Shown here: positions 16,365 to 25,315 of the stretch, piece after piece
How positions within the stretch are numbered: position 1 is the first letter of the stretch
Layout of the letters: each line of letters opens with the position of its first letter
NCBI RefSeq assembly: GCF_900167165.1
Contig: NZ_FUXM01000009.1
Location: 1 to 64,000 of the forward strand
Direction: 5' to 3'
DNA: 64,000 bases
DNA from: Carboxydocella sporoproducens DSM 16521
GTDB lineage: Bacteria; Bacillota; GCA-003054495; Carboxydocellales; Carboxydocellaceae
Position numbers and translations under genes: made by a program
The notes under the pieces: model-generated
What the model saw: the letters and a program-made list of their open reading frames with translations, nothing else
Told to the model about the DNA's origin: nothing
Database searches by the model: none

Positions 16365-17663
16365 TTAGATGGTTTCCAGAACCAGTCCAGCTGCTTCCAC
16401 CATTTCCCGGCGGTAAACATTGCGGGTATCCACGATAAAGGGCCGTTCCCCGATCAACTTGCTGCGGAAAAGGTCATAGTTGTGGAAATCGATGCCTTCC
16501 TGCCTGGCCAGAACCACAATGCCCTGAGCTCCTTCCAGCGCTTCCGCCATACTTTCTTTCTTAAATTCATAGCGGGTTGGTACTGCAGGATCGAAGGCTT
16601 GTACAGTAATTCCTTCCCTTTGTAGCAGTTCCACAATGCGGATGGCCGGACTGATGCGATCATCATTGGAATAATCCTTCATGGCCAGACCGAACACCGC
16701 CACTACCGGTGGCAACTCCGGAGTCATATTGCGTTTAATCATGGTTACCACCCGTTCCGGTACCTGCTCATTGATTTCCCGGGCAATGCGGGTCAGACTC
16801 AGATTTACCCCCAGTTCCTCTGCCTTGGGCGCCAGATAGTGGAAAGCATTGGGGATACAGTACCCCCCTACGCCCGGACCTGGCAGAAGCAGATTGACCC
16901 GGGTATGGGTATTGGCAGCCTTGATTACTTCAAAAATATCAATCCCCAGGGCCTTGGTAAACCGGGCGAACTCATTGACCATCGCGATATTAACATCCCG
17001 GGAAACATTCTCCATTACCTTGGCAGTTTCCACCACTTCCATGCTGGAACAGGGGATAAGATCAGCTTTGGTTACAATGGAGAGCAACTTGGCGGCCCGG
17101 TCCCGGCTGGCTCTGTCCACCCCGGAAACCAGGGTCGGCATGTTTTCAAACTCTTCAAAGGCTCTACCTTCAGCAATCCGTTCCGAGGAATAGGCCAGAT
17201 AGAAATCCTCATCGGCTTTCAGGCCGGAAAGCTCTTCCAGAATGGGCTTGATGACATTGCGGGTAGTTCCAGGTACCACAGTACTGCGAATCAAGACCAG
17301 ATCATTGGGTTTCAGGCCTCGGGCGATGGTTTTGCTTACTGCTTCTATATGACTGTAATCCGCCCGCCCCTCTTTAACGGGAATGCCTACAGTAACAATG
17401 AAATTGTCACTGTTAGTCAGGGCCTCACTGGCATCAGTTGTGGGAATGAAGCGACCAGCTGCCAGCTGATCCTTGAGGATTTTCTGAATAGGAGTGCTAT
17501 GATAAGCCTCCAGGTGATGGGTTATGCCTGCCTTTAGCTCAGCTACCAGCTCCTCATTGACATCCACACCATAGACTTTGCAGCCCCGCATGGCAAAACT
17601 GAGGGCCAGGGGCAGCCCTACAAAGCCCAGACCAAAGACTGTTACTTTTACCGGTTCTGTCAT
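16365..17663 (-). CDS. Nucleotide-sugar dehydrogenase (UDP-ManNAc DH type)
   Basis: A 432-residue enzyme of the UDP-glucose/UDP-ManNAc 6-dehydrogenase family, which oxidises the sugar C6 in two NAD-dependent steps to a uronic acid. Marks: NAD loop VFGLGFVGLPLALSFA at the N-terminus, RSTVVPGTTRN, a middle dimer helix with KVMENVSRDVNIAMVNEFA, and the catalytic cysteine in GPGVGGYCIPNAFHYL. The VGGYCIPxxPxFL-like loop and helix fit the WecC (UDP-ManNAc) branch, but UDP-glucose cannot be excluded. It is co-transcribed with two glycosyltransferases (2-base gap), so its product probably enters a surface glycan. Confidence 0.88.
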   Translation of the reverse strand: MTEPVKVTVFGLGFVGLPLALSFAMRGCKVYGVDVNEELVAELKAGITHHLEAYHSTPIQKILKDQLAAGRFIPTTDASEALTNSDNFIVTVGIPVKEGRADYSHIEAVSKTIARGLKPNDLVLIRSTVVPGTTRNVIKPILEELSGLKADEDFYLAYSSERIAEGRAFEEFENMPTLVSGVDRASRDRAAKLLSIVTKADLIPCSSMEVVETAKVMENVSRDVNIAMVNEFARFTKALGIDIFEVIKAANTHTRVNLLLPGPGVGGYCIPNAFHYLAPKAEELGVNLSLTRIAREINEQVPERVVTMIKRNMTPELPPVVAVFGLAMKDYSNDDRISPAIRIVELLQREGITVQAFDPAVPTRYEFKKESMAEALEGAQGIVVLARQEGIDFHNYDLFRSKLIGERPFIVDTRNVYRREMVEAAGLVLETI

Positions 17664-17665
17664 GT

Positions 17666-18826
17666 TTACTGCCTCCTTAAAATAATCTCCAGCATTTGTT
17701 TAACCCGGCTCTCCCAGGAGTTTTCCCGGGCCCTGGCCAGCCGCCTGGCCTTCTGCTCCTCATTGTCGCTGCCTAAAATCTCCTCTACTGCGGCTACCGT
17801 CTCTGCCGGGGTTGAAGCGATTTTGACAACATCGGCAAAATTTCGTACCTGGGGCATATCCACTGAAACAATAGGCTTGCCTGAAGCCAGGTACTCATAA
17901 AACTTGAGGGGACTGACGTTGCGGGTCAAGTCATTGATTTTGAAGGTATTGAGACAAACATCAAACCCCTTCAGATAAGCAGGTAACTCCTTTTGCTCCC
18001 GCCGCCCCAGCAAGTAAACATTGGGTAGAGCTTGCAGGGCACTGACATCAATCCCAGCCCCTACCGGTCCAACCAGCACCACAGACCAATTCGGACGCAG
18101 ACGGGCTACTTCCGCCAGCAAATCCAGGTCCACCCAGTCCTGAATTACCCCTACAAATCCCAGCCGGGGAGGCGGAATTTGCTCCAGGTCCGGCGGCACC
18201 CGGGTAGCCTGGTCCTGGGCCTTGCCAAACAGCTCCAGATTGGCTGCATTGGGAATGAAATATGTACGCGGATTCCAGCCTTTTTTATCTTCATACAGGC
18301 CAAGGGCAGTAACAAATACCACATCACAGCGGCGGCAGAGTTCGGCTTCCATGGATCGTACCACCTGTTTATCAATCAGCCCGGTATATTCGGAATGTTC
18401 ATCCACACAATCGTAAATCAGTTTGCTGTGTTCCAGGCGGTCAACTATATCCACACTGCCTGGCAGGTACATCCATAACCAGGGCTGCTTGAGGCCCAGT
18501 TTCCTGATCTGCCGCCGGATAAAGAGGCTCTGCCACCACTGGTTAATTTTATTGATCCAGCGATATTTATTACCAAAAGGCAATACCGGTGGCGGAGAAT
18601 AAAGCCAGATATTCTCCCGCCAGGGACGATTGCCTTTCAGCCACAACGTCCATTTGAACCAGAGGGTTTTATCCTTAAAGGCTGACAACAGGGTAATGGG
18701 AGGTTCTACATAAAGTACCCGGTAGTTCTGGGGCAACCGGGACATCACCTGTTGTTTACGGGTCCAAATCGGGTCCCAGTCAATGGAAGAGAGGCAAACC
18801 ACTGCCCGGGCCGTTTCCTTGTTCAT
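17666..18826 (-). CDS. Glycosyltransferase (TuaH-like)
   Basis: A 386-residue GT-B type glycosyltransferase without membrane helices. The N-terminal half (VVCLSSIDWDPIWTRKQQ, LIYDCVDEH) resembles the TuaH-like group; the C-terminal half has the GT4 donor site region with PRLGFVGVIQDWVD, GFDVCLNTFKI and SPLKFYEYLASGKPIVS. Its start codon overlaps the stop of the upstream glycosyltransferase by four bases (ATGA), showing translational coupling. The donor and acceptor sugars cannot be told from sequence. Confidence 0.82.
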   Translation of the reverse strand: MNKETARAVVCLSSIDWDPIWTRKQQVMSRLPQNYRVLYVEPPITLLSAFKDKTLWFKWTLWLKGNRPWRENIWLYSPPPVLPFGNKYRWINKINQWWQSLFIRRQIRKLGLKQPWLWMYLPGSVDIVDRLEHSKLIYDCVDEHSEYTGLIDKQVVRSMEAELCRRCDVVFVTALGLYEDKKGWNPRTYFIPNAANLELFGKAQDQATRVPPDLEQIPPPRLGFVGVIQDWVDLDLLAEVARLRPNWSVVLVGPVGAGIDVSALQALPNVYLLGRREQKELPAYLKGFDVCLNTFKINDLTRNVSPLKFYEYLASGKPIVSVDMPQVRNFADVVKIASTPAETVAAVEEILGSDNEEQKARRLARARENSWESRVKQMLEIILRRQ

Positions 18827-19977
18827 CGGTCTTTTTCCCCTTTCCTGAAACGAGCCAGCAGCTCAAAATATACTTTTTGCGTATCTGCTACCATTCTGTC
18901 TAAACTGAACTTCTCCCTGGCCCGCAGATAGGCCGCCTCCGTCAATTCCCGTCCCAGCTGAGGCCGCTCCCAGAGCCAGACAATTCTTTCCGCCAGCTCC
19001 ACCGGATCACCGGGGGGAACCAGCAGTCCACTGATACCATGTTCTACCAGTTCCGGCAAACCGCCCACCTGGGAAGCAATTACCGGCACCTTACGGATCA
19101 TCGCTTCCAGAGCGACCAGCGGACATCCTTCTGATAAACTAGGTATGATTAGCATGTCCAGTGCCGGCATAATTTTTTCCGCTGCATCGGACCGGAAGCC
19201 GAGAAAATGCACGCATCCCGTCAGGCCCAGTTCTGATGTCAGATTTTGCAATTCCTGACGCTGTTGCCCTTCTCCCACCAGCAGCAGGGTAAAATCCCGT
19301 CCCTGAGCAACCAGGCGAGCCGCTGCCTGTAACATCACCGCCTGGCCCTTGACGGGATGTAATCTTCCGATCACCCCTAATAACGGCCGCTGTGGCTCCA
19401 ACCCCAGTTCTTGCCGTAGCAGCCCTTTGTCCAGCGGGGAAGTCGGCTCCGCAGGTATCGGGATACCATTATAAATCAGGCTAATCTTTTCAGCGTTCAC
19501 GCCTTTGCGCTGCAAATCCCTGGCCAGCAGCTGGGACACGGCAATAAACCTGTCTACCAGGCGCCAGGTGGATTTTTCGGTCCAGCTGTTGACCAGACGA
19601 TCCAGCAAACCAGGATAATCATATTCCAGCACACTGTGAACAGTGGTTACAGACACCGGCACCCCTGCCCGGAGTCCAGCCAGCCTCCCTACCAGGTTAG
19701 CCCGTACCCCATGGGTATGTAATATCTGGATATCCTTTTCCTTAATCAGCTGATAAATACTTTTTATCACATGAATATCCAGTTTATGGCGCATATCCAG
19801 GGCATAGGCCTCTATTCCCAGCTCCCGGGCCCGCTGGTACAGGGGGCGGGGAGCCAAACAGCAAAGGGTAGGAGCAAATTTTTCTTGATCCAGAGCGGCC
19901 AGAAGGGAAAGAACGTGATTTTCCGCTCCCCCGATTTCCCCGCCCCCGATAATGTGCAGGACGCGAATTTTCGTCAA
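18823..19977 (-). CDS. GT4-family glycosyltransferase
   Basis: A glycosyltransferase of about 384 residues: N-terminal IRVLHIIGGGEIGGAENHVLSLL acceptor domain, LHTHGVRANLVGRLAG, then the donor domain with LGVIGRLHPVKGQ, and PSLSEGCPLVALEAMIRKVPVIAS carrying the GT4 E-x7-E nucleotide-sugar motif. The chosen TTG at 19977 has a GGGAG site nine bases upstream; another TTG at 19995 gives six more residues. It is first in the operon with the TuaH-like enzyme and the sugar dehydrogenase, behind the promoter at 20020-20048. Confidence 0.88.
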   Translation of the reverse strand: MTKIRVLHIIGGGEIGGAENHVLSLLAALDQEKFAPTLCCLAPRPLYQRARELGIEAYALDMRHKLDIHVIKSIYQLIKEKDIQILHTHGVRANLVGRLAGLRAGVPVSVTTVHSVLEYDYPGLLDRLVNSWTEKSTWRLVDRFIAVSQLLARDLQRKGVNAEKISLIYNGIPIPAEPTSPLDKGLLRQELGLEPQRPLLGVIGRLHPVKGQAVMLQAAARLVAQGRDFTLLLVGEGQQRQELQNLTSELGLTGCVHFLGFRSDAAEKIMPALDMLIIPSLSEGCPLVALEAMIRKVPVIASQVGGLPELVEHGISGLLVPPGDPVELAERIVWLWERPQLGRELTEAAYLRAREKFSLDRMVADTQKVYFELLARFRKGEKDR

Positions 19978-20019
19978 TTTGACCAACTCCCGCAAAATCT
20001 GTCAGTCTCACCTCTGTCT

Positions 20020-20048
20020 ATTGTAGCTGATTTGACTGCCTTTTACAA
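20020..20048 (-). promoter_or_regulatory. Sigma-A promoter for the glycosyltransferase operon
   Basis: On the minus strand, TTGTAA (20043-20048) and TACAAT (20020-20025) at exactly 17 bases. Its -35 falls inside the spacer of the divergent plus-strand promoter at 20032-20060, so the two overlap. Confidence 0.75.
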
Positions 20049-20060
20049 CATCAGTATAAT
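20032..20060 (+). promoter_or_regulatory. Sigma-A promoter for the O-antigen-ligase-type gene
   Basis: TTGACT (20032-20037) and TATAAT (20055-20060) with a 17-base spacer, 34 bases before the start codon. It overlaps the divergent promoter at 20020-20048 and is the stronger match of the two. Confidence 0.85.
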
Positions 20061-20093
20061 GGAGAACAGAAATATGGAAGTGAGGAAGAAGGT

Positions 20094-21521
20094 ATGTGGC
20101 AACAAATGCTCGCCAACAGCTGGTTCTATCGCATCTTCATCAATAGCCGCTTTTATCGCTGGGTAACTGAACCGGTGGATTCCTGGCCAGCCTGGCCGCA
20201 AAGCCGTCTGTACCTGGTTTACCGTCAGCTCCTGACCTTCCTTGAAGTACTGGCCCAAAAGCTGGAAAACTTCCTGCAATCTTCTGGTACCTATCAGTAC
20301 CTGGTGCGGCTGAATCTTACTGGCCTGCTTTTGCTTTTAGTAGCCCTCTATCCTATCATCGATTATATCCTGCGAACCATCGGCCTTCTGGCCGGTCTCT
20401 GGGATGAATTGCTGTTTGTCCTTATTGTAGGTCTGGGCTTTGTCTATCTGTTAGCCACCCAGGGCTGGCGGCAGCTTAAGGCCACACCAGTTGCCAAATA
20501 TATCATTCTGTTCTGGTGGGGCATGTTGCTCCTCTTTTTCCTGCGCTCCCCCGATACCAGAATCGGCCTGGATGGCCTCAGAGCTGTAGTGGAATATTCC
20601 CTCTGGTTTTTTGTGGCCGTCAATTTCCTGCGGGACAGGATCCAAATCCGGACCTGGCTGTTTGTGGCCCTGCTGGGGGCATTCCTGGTGGCAGCTTATG
20701 GTCTCTATCAAAAGGCCGCCGGGGTTTCCATCCCGGCCAAGTGGGTAGACCAGGCAGAACGCTCTATATCATTTCGGGCTTTTTCCATTATCGGCAGTCC
20801 CAACGTACTTGGCTCTTATCTGATGCTGTTTATTCCCATTAACCTGGCCTTTGCCCTTTCTGCCCGGCGCTGGTCGGAGTACATACTGTACTGGGGCATC
20901 CTGGCTGCCCAGCTCTTATGTCTGGTCTATACCTATTCCCGCGGCGCCTGGCTGGCTTTCCTGCTGGCCATGCTGGTCTTCGGCTTCTGCTACAATCGCC
21001 GGCTGCTGGTGGCCATCCTGGCCCTCTCTCTGCTGGTACCAGTCCTGGCCCCATCGGTTGGCGCCCGCATTAGTTATATGCTCAGCCCCCAGTATATCGA
21101 AAGCAGCCAGAAAGGCGGGCGCCTGATCCGCTGGACCACAGCCCTGGAAAAGGTGGAGAAACGGCCAGCTATCGGCCTGGGTCTGGGCCGGTTTGGCGGT
21201 GCCGTGGCGGCTCAAAATGATATCCCGGGTACTTTTTATGTCGATAACTACTATATCAAGACTCTGGCGGAAACAGGCCTGATCGGTTTGGCACTATTGC
21301 TGTTTGTTTACTTCAATGCCTGGCGGTATGCCATCGGTTCCTACCGGCGCATCCGCGCCCCCGGTGATCGCCTGCTGGCTGCTGGCCTGGTAGCAGGATT
21401 GACGGGAGTACTGGCCCACAATGGAGTGGAGAATATTTTTGAAGTACCGATGATGAATACGTATTTCTGGTTCCTGTTAGGGATGTTATGGCAGTTAAGG
21501 GAAAACCCCGGCTCTCAATAG
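20094..21521 (+). CDS. O-antigen ligase/polymerase family membrane protein
   Basis: A 475-residue multi-pass membrane protein (about ten or more helices) of the Wzy/WaaL O-antigen ligase family. Marks: SPNVLGSYLMLFIPINLAFAL, YSRGAWLAFLLAML, and the large loop with RLIRWTTALE, GLGLGRFGGAVAAQ and YVDNYYIKTLAETGLIGL, which in this family carries the lipid-oligosaccharide site. It should polymerise or transfer lipid-linked surface glycan outside the membrane. It is a single plus-strand gene in an otherwise minus-strand cluster, divergent from the glycosyltransferase operon. Its stop overlaps the convergent subtilase stop by seven bases. Confidence 0.85.
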   Translation: MWQQMLANSWFYRIFINSRFYRWVTEPVDSWPAWPQSRLYLVYRQLLTFLEVLAQKLENFLQSSGTYQYLVRLNLTGLLLLLVALYPIIDYILRTIGLLAGLWDELLFVLIVGLGFVYLLATQGWRQLKATPVAKYIILFWWGMLLLFFLRSPDTRIGLDGLRAVVEYSLWFFVAVNFLRDRIQIRTWLFVALLGAFLVAAYGLYQKAAGVSIPAKWVDQAERSISFRAFSIIGSPNVLGSYLMLFIPINLAFALSARRWSEYILYWGILAAQLLCLVYTYSRGAWLAFLLAMLVFGFCYNRRLLVAILALSLLVPVLAPSVGARISYMLSPQYIESSQKGGRLIRWTTALEKVEKRPAIGLGLGRFGGAVAAQNDIPGTFYVDNYYIKTLAETGLIGLALLLFVYFNAWRYAIGSYRRIRAPGDRLLAAGLVAGLTGVLAHNGVENIFEVPMMNTYFWFLLGMLWQLRENPGSQ

Positions 21522-21530
21522 CCGGGGTTT
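21503..21530. terminator. Shared terminator overlapping two convergent stops
   Basis: An 11-bp stem (21503-21513 with 21520-21530) whose loop and arms contain the stop codons of both convergent genes (21519-21521 plus, 21515-21517 minus). AAA/TTT flanks give it a modest bidirectional T-tail. Confidence 0.8.
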
Positions 21531-24500
21531 AATGTTTGTTTGGGCCAGAGATAGACGCGGCCACTGGTTACCTGTAAAAGGTCACTGTCAATCAAGATCA
21601 TGCCATTATAGGGTCTTCCATCAGGCCAGCGCACCGCCACCATCGTCCCCTGTTCGGCCCGGAAGACAGTAACCAGCAATTCCCCTTCTGGTTTTGATGT
21701 AGCGGTTCCGCTCTCCAGTTCAGCCTGCAGGCTATACCGGGATTCGGTCAACTGGTAGTTGGCCAGCGTAGCGGAAGTATAGGCTACTACCTCCCAGGTA
21801 CCGGCCTGAGGATTCAGCACCTCTTTGCTGACTTCCAGGCGGTTCTGGCCATCGGGATTAACTCCGGCAAAAGCCGTCAGGTCAGGATCCACTTCCCGTC
21901 CCTGGGGGTCAAACAGGTGCAGCCTGGTTCTTCCCTGTCCACCTTCTACTTGCAGTCTGATCCGCAGTTTGCTGCTGCCTTCCTCTACCCTCAGAAAATA
22001 TCTTTTACTCTGCCCAGCCTGAGCATTATCCTCTTTTTGCCATCGTTTGATCGTGCCATCTGTCTGCCATTTTTCCGGAGAAATATATGTGGTTAGCAAA
22101 TCCACCGCCGGTTCAGGGTTAGGCCCGGCATAACCCTGCAAATGATAGGTATATAGCCCCGGTTCAGCTGGCAGGTTAAAGTGCAAGGGTAGTGTTCGGC
22201 TTGTCAGCGACGGTAGCAAAAGATAGTTCTGGCTCATGATTGTTCCGGAAATATTTGATTCAAAGCGCATTTGCCAGTTTTGACTGTCTATATTGGTTAT
22301 TTTTAAGTCAAGCACAAGAGGCCGAAATTCCCTGCCATAAAGTCCTGCTAGTGATTCAAAATCATAACCATTAATGCTCACCAGCATTGGCGGCGGTGTC
22401 TGCAGCTGTTTCAAGACCAGCCAGGATTTGACCAGATTGACCTTGCCCGCTCCCTGCTCTACTTCTGAATAACCATTGATGGGCACAGCCCCCCTGATCA
22501 GTGCCCGTCGTATCAGTTCAGGTGTTGCGGGCAATCCTTTAGCTTTGGCTCCCTGACGTAAAACTGCAATAGCTCCTGCCACATGGGGAGCAGCCATGCT
22601 GGTTCCTTCAGATAGTTCATAACCACCACCCGGTATAGTAGAAACCGCACTGCCAGGAGCCACTACTGTCGGCAAAGCCAGGCCATCCTTGCGGGGTCCG
22701 CGGGAACTGAAAAACCAGAGGGTATCGCTATTAACCTTGTAACCGTAATCCTGTAACCACATAGCCGGGGAAATATAGGCCCCTACGCTGATCACTCCGG
22801 CTGTGTCTGCCGGCATGGTGATAGTGGATAAACCCGGCCCATTATTGCCGGCAGCTACTACAAAAATAATACCATACTGATCGGACAGGTTTTTCAAAAG
22901 GCGGTTAATGGAACTCCGGCCATTTTCACTCTGGATTCCGATGGACAGGTTTACAATCTTGGCACCCAGCCGAGCAGCCAGATTAATGGCCTGAGCCAGC
23001 TTACTGGTATCAGAACGACCGCGGGAATCCACGGCTTTAATCACCAGCAAGCGAGCTCCCGGAGCCACACCGTTAACCTGACCACTGGCTGCAGCAATCC
23101 CGGCGACATGGGTCCCATGGCCGGAGCCGTCAAATCCCAGCCGCAAACTGGAGCCATCACTGGCCAGCTCAGCCAGGACAACCCCCCGTTTCTTTTCCCC
23201 CTGGCCCAGTTTAAGTACTGAGCGGTTAGAGGCAAAAACCTTTAAAGGAGTTTCATCCCGAAAATCCCCATTATGATTGGTATCAATCCAGACAGTATCA
23301 TAAATTCCCTTTTTATTGCTATCTGCAACCAGTACCGGCCAGCGGTCATCACCGGTACCGTTAAAATCCAGGTCAATTCCGTTTTCCTGCCACCAGCCTC
23401 CCCGCCAGAGCCCGCTTTTGCTCCAGGCGGAATTTACACCCAGTGTCTGTCCATCCAGGATTACATTGCCTTGATCAGCAGGCAATTCTTTTAAATTAAC
23501 CAGCCCATCCTCAGTTACATCCCGCCAATCCACTATTTTGGGCCAGCCCTGGATATTAGCCTGCAAATCAGGATGGGCCGCATCCACACCGGTATCGATA
23601 ATGGCAATGGTTTCGCCCAATCCAGTCGCCCCGCCTGTCAGGTTGAGCAGCTCATCTACACCCATTTCCCGCCTGGTAATATTGAGGCTGACCGCCGGGT
23701 CCGGCGCAGCCTGGCTGGGTTCCTGCTGTCCATTGAAGAGGCGATACTGGTCATTGTCACGGGTTAAGGCGCTACTGGAACTATTATTCCTCTGAACTGC
23801 TACTTCAGCGCTTACCCCCTGCAACGGGCCAGCCAGCAGAACCCGCCCTTGCTGGTCCAGCACTAGTCCCCCATACCAGCCGCTATACAGGGCACCACCG
23901 GGCAGTAATGCTTCATGCGCTAGGCGCAAAGTTACTTCTTTATTACCCGCTTTCAAGGTAACACTTTCCCCTGGGTAATAAGCTGTTACAGTACCTACCA
24001 GATCATAAAGTCCGCCTGTGTCAGCCAGAAAACGGTAGACAACCGACGCAGCTTCAGCTCTCGTTAACTTGTTGTGGGGGCGAAATGTGCCATCAGGATA
24101 ACCCTGGAGCCATCCCTTGCTCACTCCGTTAGCTACAACCCCCAGGGCCTCCTCCGGTATTTTCCCCAGGTCACGGAAACTGAGATTCCACCAGGGCACG
24201 TCCTGGTCAGAAGGCTGCAAACGGGAGAGGATATAGGCCAGCTCCAGTCGAGTGACAGGCTGGTCAGGGCGAAAGGTACCATCAGGATAACCCTTAACCC
24301 AGCCCTGTTCCTGGGCCAGGAGAATATAGCCATTGGCCCAGTGTTTCGGACTCAGATCACGAAATACTCCCCAGACGTTCTGCAGGCTCTGAACTTCCTT
24401 CCCACGGCCATTTATTTCAATCAGAATTTTGGCCAGCTCTGCTCTGGTCAAAAATCTGTCTGGTTCAAAATAACCGCGGTAACCTTCGACCAGATTGAGG

Positions 24501-24652
24501 GCTGCCAGATGCTGAATTTGCCCTTTCGCCCAGCTATAACTAATATCCCGAAAAACCGCAGCCTGAGCAGAAACAGGTAAAAAAAGCCCTAATAGCCAGA
24601 CTGCCAGGCAAAGATATGCCCGGCCCCTGACTTTTTTCTCTATCCTTTTCAA
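21515..24652 (-). CDS. SLH-anchored subtilisin-like serine protease
   Basis: A 1045-residue secreted protease. Signal peptide at the N-terminus, then three SLH repeats (about 30-215; marks FRDISYSWAKGQIQ, FRDLSPKHWANGYI, GYPDGTFRPHNKLTRAEA), then a peptidase S8 domain with Asp near 352 (IIDTGVDAAHPDL), His near 511 (GHGTHVAGIA) and Ser near 683 (GTSMAAPHVAGA). About 150 residues between Asp and His include a calcium-loop-like DTNHNGDFRDE. The C-terminal 350 residues are beta-sandwich-like. The TTG at 24652 follows a GGGGAGG site and gives a proper signal peptide; an ATG at 24712 has none. The gene lies 78 bases after the TetR gene on the same strand. Confidence 0.88.
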   Translation of the reverse strand: MKRIEKKVRGRAYLCLAVWLLGLFLPVSAQAAVFRDISYSWAKGQIQHLAALNLVEGYRGYFEPDRFLTRAELAKILIEINGRGKEVQSLQNVWGVFRDLSPKHWANGYILLAQEQGWVKGYPDGTFRPDQPVTRLELAYILSRLQPSDQDVPWWNLSFRDLGKIPEEALGVVANGVSKGWLQGYPDGTFRPHNKLTRAEAASVVYRFLADTGGLYDLVGTVTAYYPGESVTLKAGNKEVTLRLAHEALLPGGALYSGWYGGLVLDQQGRVLLAGPLQGVSAEVAVQRNNSSSSALTRDNDQYRLFNGQQEPSQAAPDPAVSLNITRREMGVDELLNLTGGATGLGETIAIIDTGVDAAHPDLQANIQGWPKIVDWRDVTEDGLVNLKELPADQGNVILDGQTLGVNSAWSKSGLWRGGWWQENGIDLDFNGTGDDRWPVLVADSNKKGIYDTVWIDTNHNGDFRDETPLKVFASNRSVLKLGQGEKKRGVVLAELASDGSSLRLGFDGSGHGTHVAGIAAASGQVNGVAPGARLLVIKAVDSRGRSDTSKLAQAINLAARLGAKIVNLSIGIQSENGRSSINRLLKNLSDQYGIIFVVAAGNNGPGLSTITMPADTAGVISVGAYISPAMWLQDYGYKVNSDTLWFFSSRGPRKDGLALPTVVAPGSAVSTIPGGGYELSEGTSMAAPHVAGAIAVLRQGAKAKGLPATPELIRRALIRGAVPINGYSEVEQGAGKVNLVKSWLVLKQLQTPPPMLVSINGYDFESLAGLYGREFRPLVLDLKITNIDSQNWQMRFESNISGTIMSQNYLLLPSLTSRTLPLHFNLPAEPGLYTYHLQGYAGPNPEPAVDLLTTYISPEKWQTDGTIKRWQKEDNAQAGQSKRYFLRVEEGSSKLRIRLQVEGGQGRTRLHLFDPQGREVDPDLTAFAGVNPDGQNRLEVSKEVLNPQAGTWEVVAYTSATLANYQLTESRYSLQAELESGTATSKPEGELLVTVFRAEQGTMVAVRWPDGRPYNGMILIDSDLLQVTSGRVYLWPKQTLNPGY

Positions 24653-24730
24653 CCTTTTCAGTCCTCCCCTTGCCACCAGGGTATCTATATCTTCTTTAAA
24701 ATGGTTATGCATATTTATAATATTGTTCGA

Positions 24731-25315
24731 CTAATTGTTGGTTTTTCCTGCTAAACCCTGAATAATTACGGAAAAAATATCATTAACCAGTCTGTCTTCG
24801 GCTGTGCCAGCCATAATTGCCCCGAACAGCGAATGGAAAGTACCCAGGATAACCAGCGCTACCGCATGGGGATTTAGTTCTGTTTTGATTTCTCCCTTCT
24901 CCTGGCCTTCCCTCACCAGCCGGGTAATCAATTCTATCTTTTGTCTCTGATGTCTGAGAATCCATTGCCTGAACTCCTGGTTAAAATTCAGATGGCCAAA
25001 ATCCAGACTTAACCTGGTTAAGTCCTGAGCTTCCCAGGCAAACTGAAAATGCAATTCCAGCAGACGCTGAATTTTGCCCGTTGTCGTTGTTTCTGCCGCT
25101 ATAGCGTCTTCCAGACGGGAGAGGTGCTTACATATGTTTTGCCGAAACATTTCCTGAAACAGCTCAGCCTTACTGCTAAAATATTCATAAACTGTACCTT
25201 TGCCTACTCCTGCTGCGGCCGCTATCTCCTCCATTTTGGCTTCATGGAAGCCGCGGCGGCTGAAGACTTCCATCGCCGCCGCCAGAATTTGTTCCCGCTT
25301 GCCGCTGGTTTCCAT
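24731..25315 (-). CDS. TetR-family repressor of the RND efflux operon
   Basis: A 194-residue regulator. The N-terminal helix-turn-helix is canonical (KREQILAAAMEVFSRRGFHEAKMEEIAAAAGVGKGTVYEYFSSK, residues about 6-49, quoted in part: MEEIAAAAGVGKGTVYEYF). The C-terminal ligand domain is helical, about 60-190. It is the last gene of the operon, overlapping the TolC-like stop by one base (TAATG), and two GACCGAC-based palindromes flank the operon promoter at 30786-30838, so it very likely represses its own operon until a ligand binds. The inducer is unknown. Confidence 0.93.
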   Translation of the reverse strand: METSGKREQILAAAMEVFSRRGFHEAKMEEIAAAAGVGKGTVYEYFSSKAELFQEMFRQNICKHLSRLEDAIAAETTTTGKIQRLLELHFQFAWEAQDLTRLSLDFGHLNFNQEFRQWILRHQRQKIELITRLVREGQEKGEIKTELNPHAVALVILGTFHSLFGAIMAGTAEDRLVNDIFSVIIQGLAGKTNN

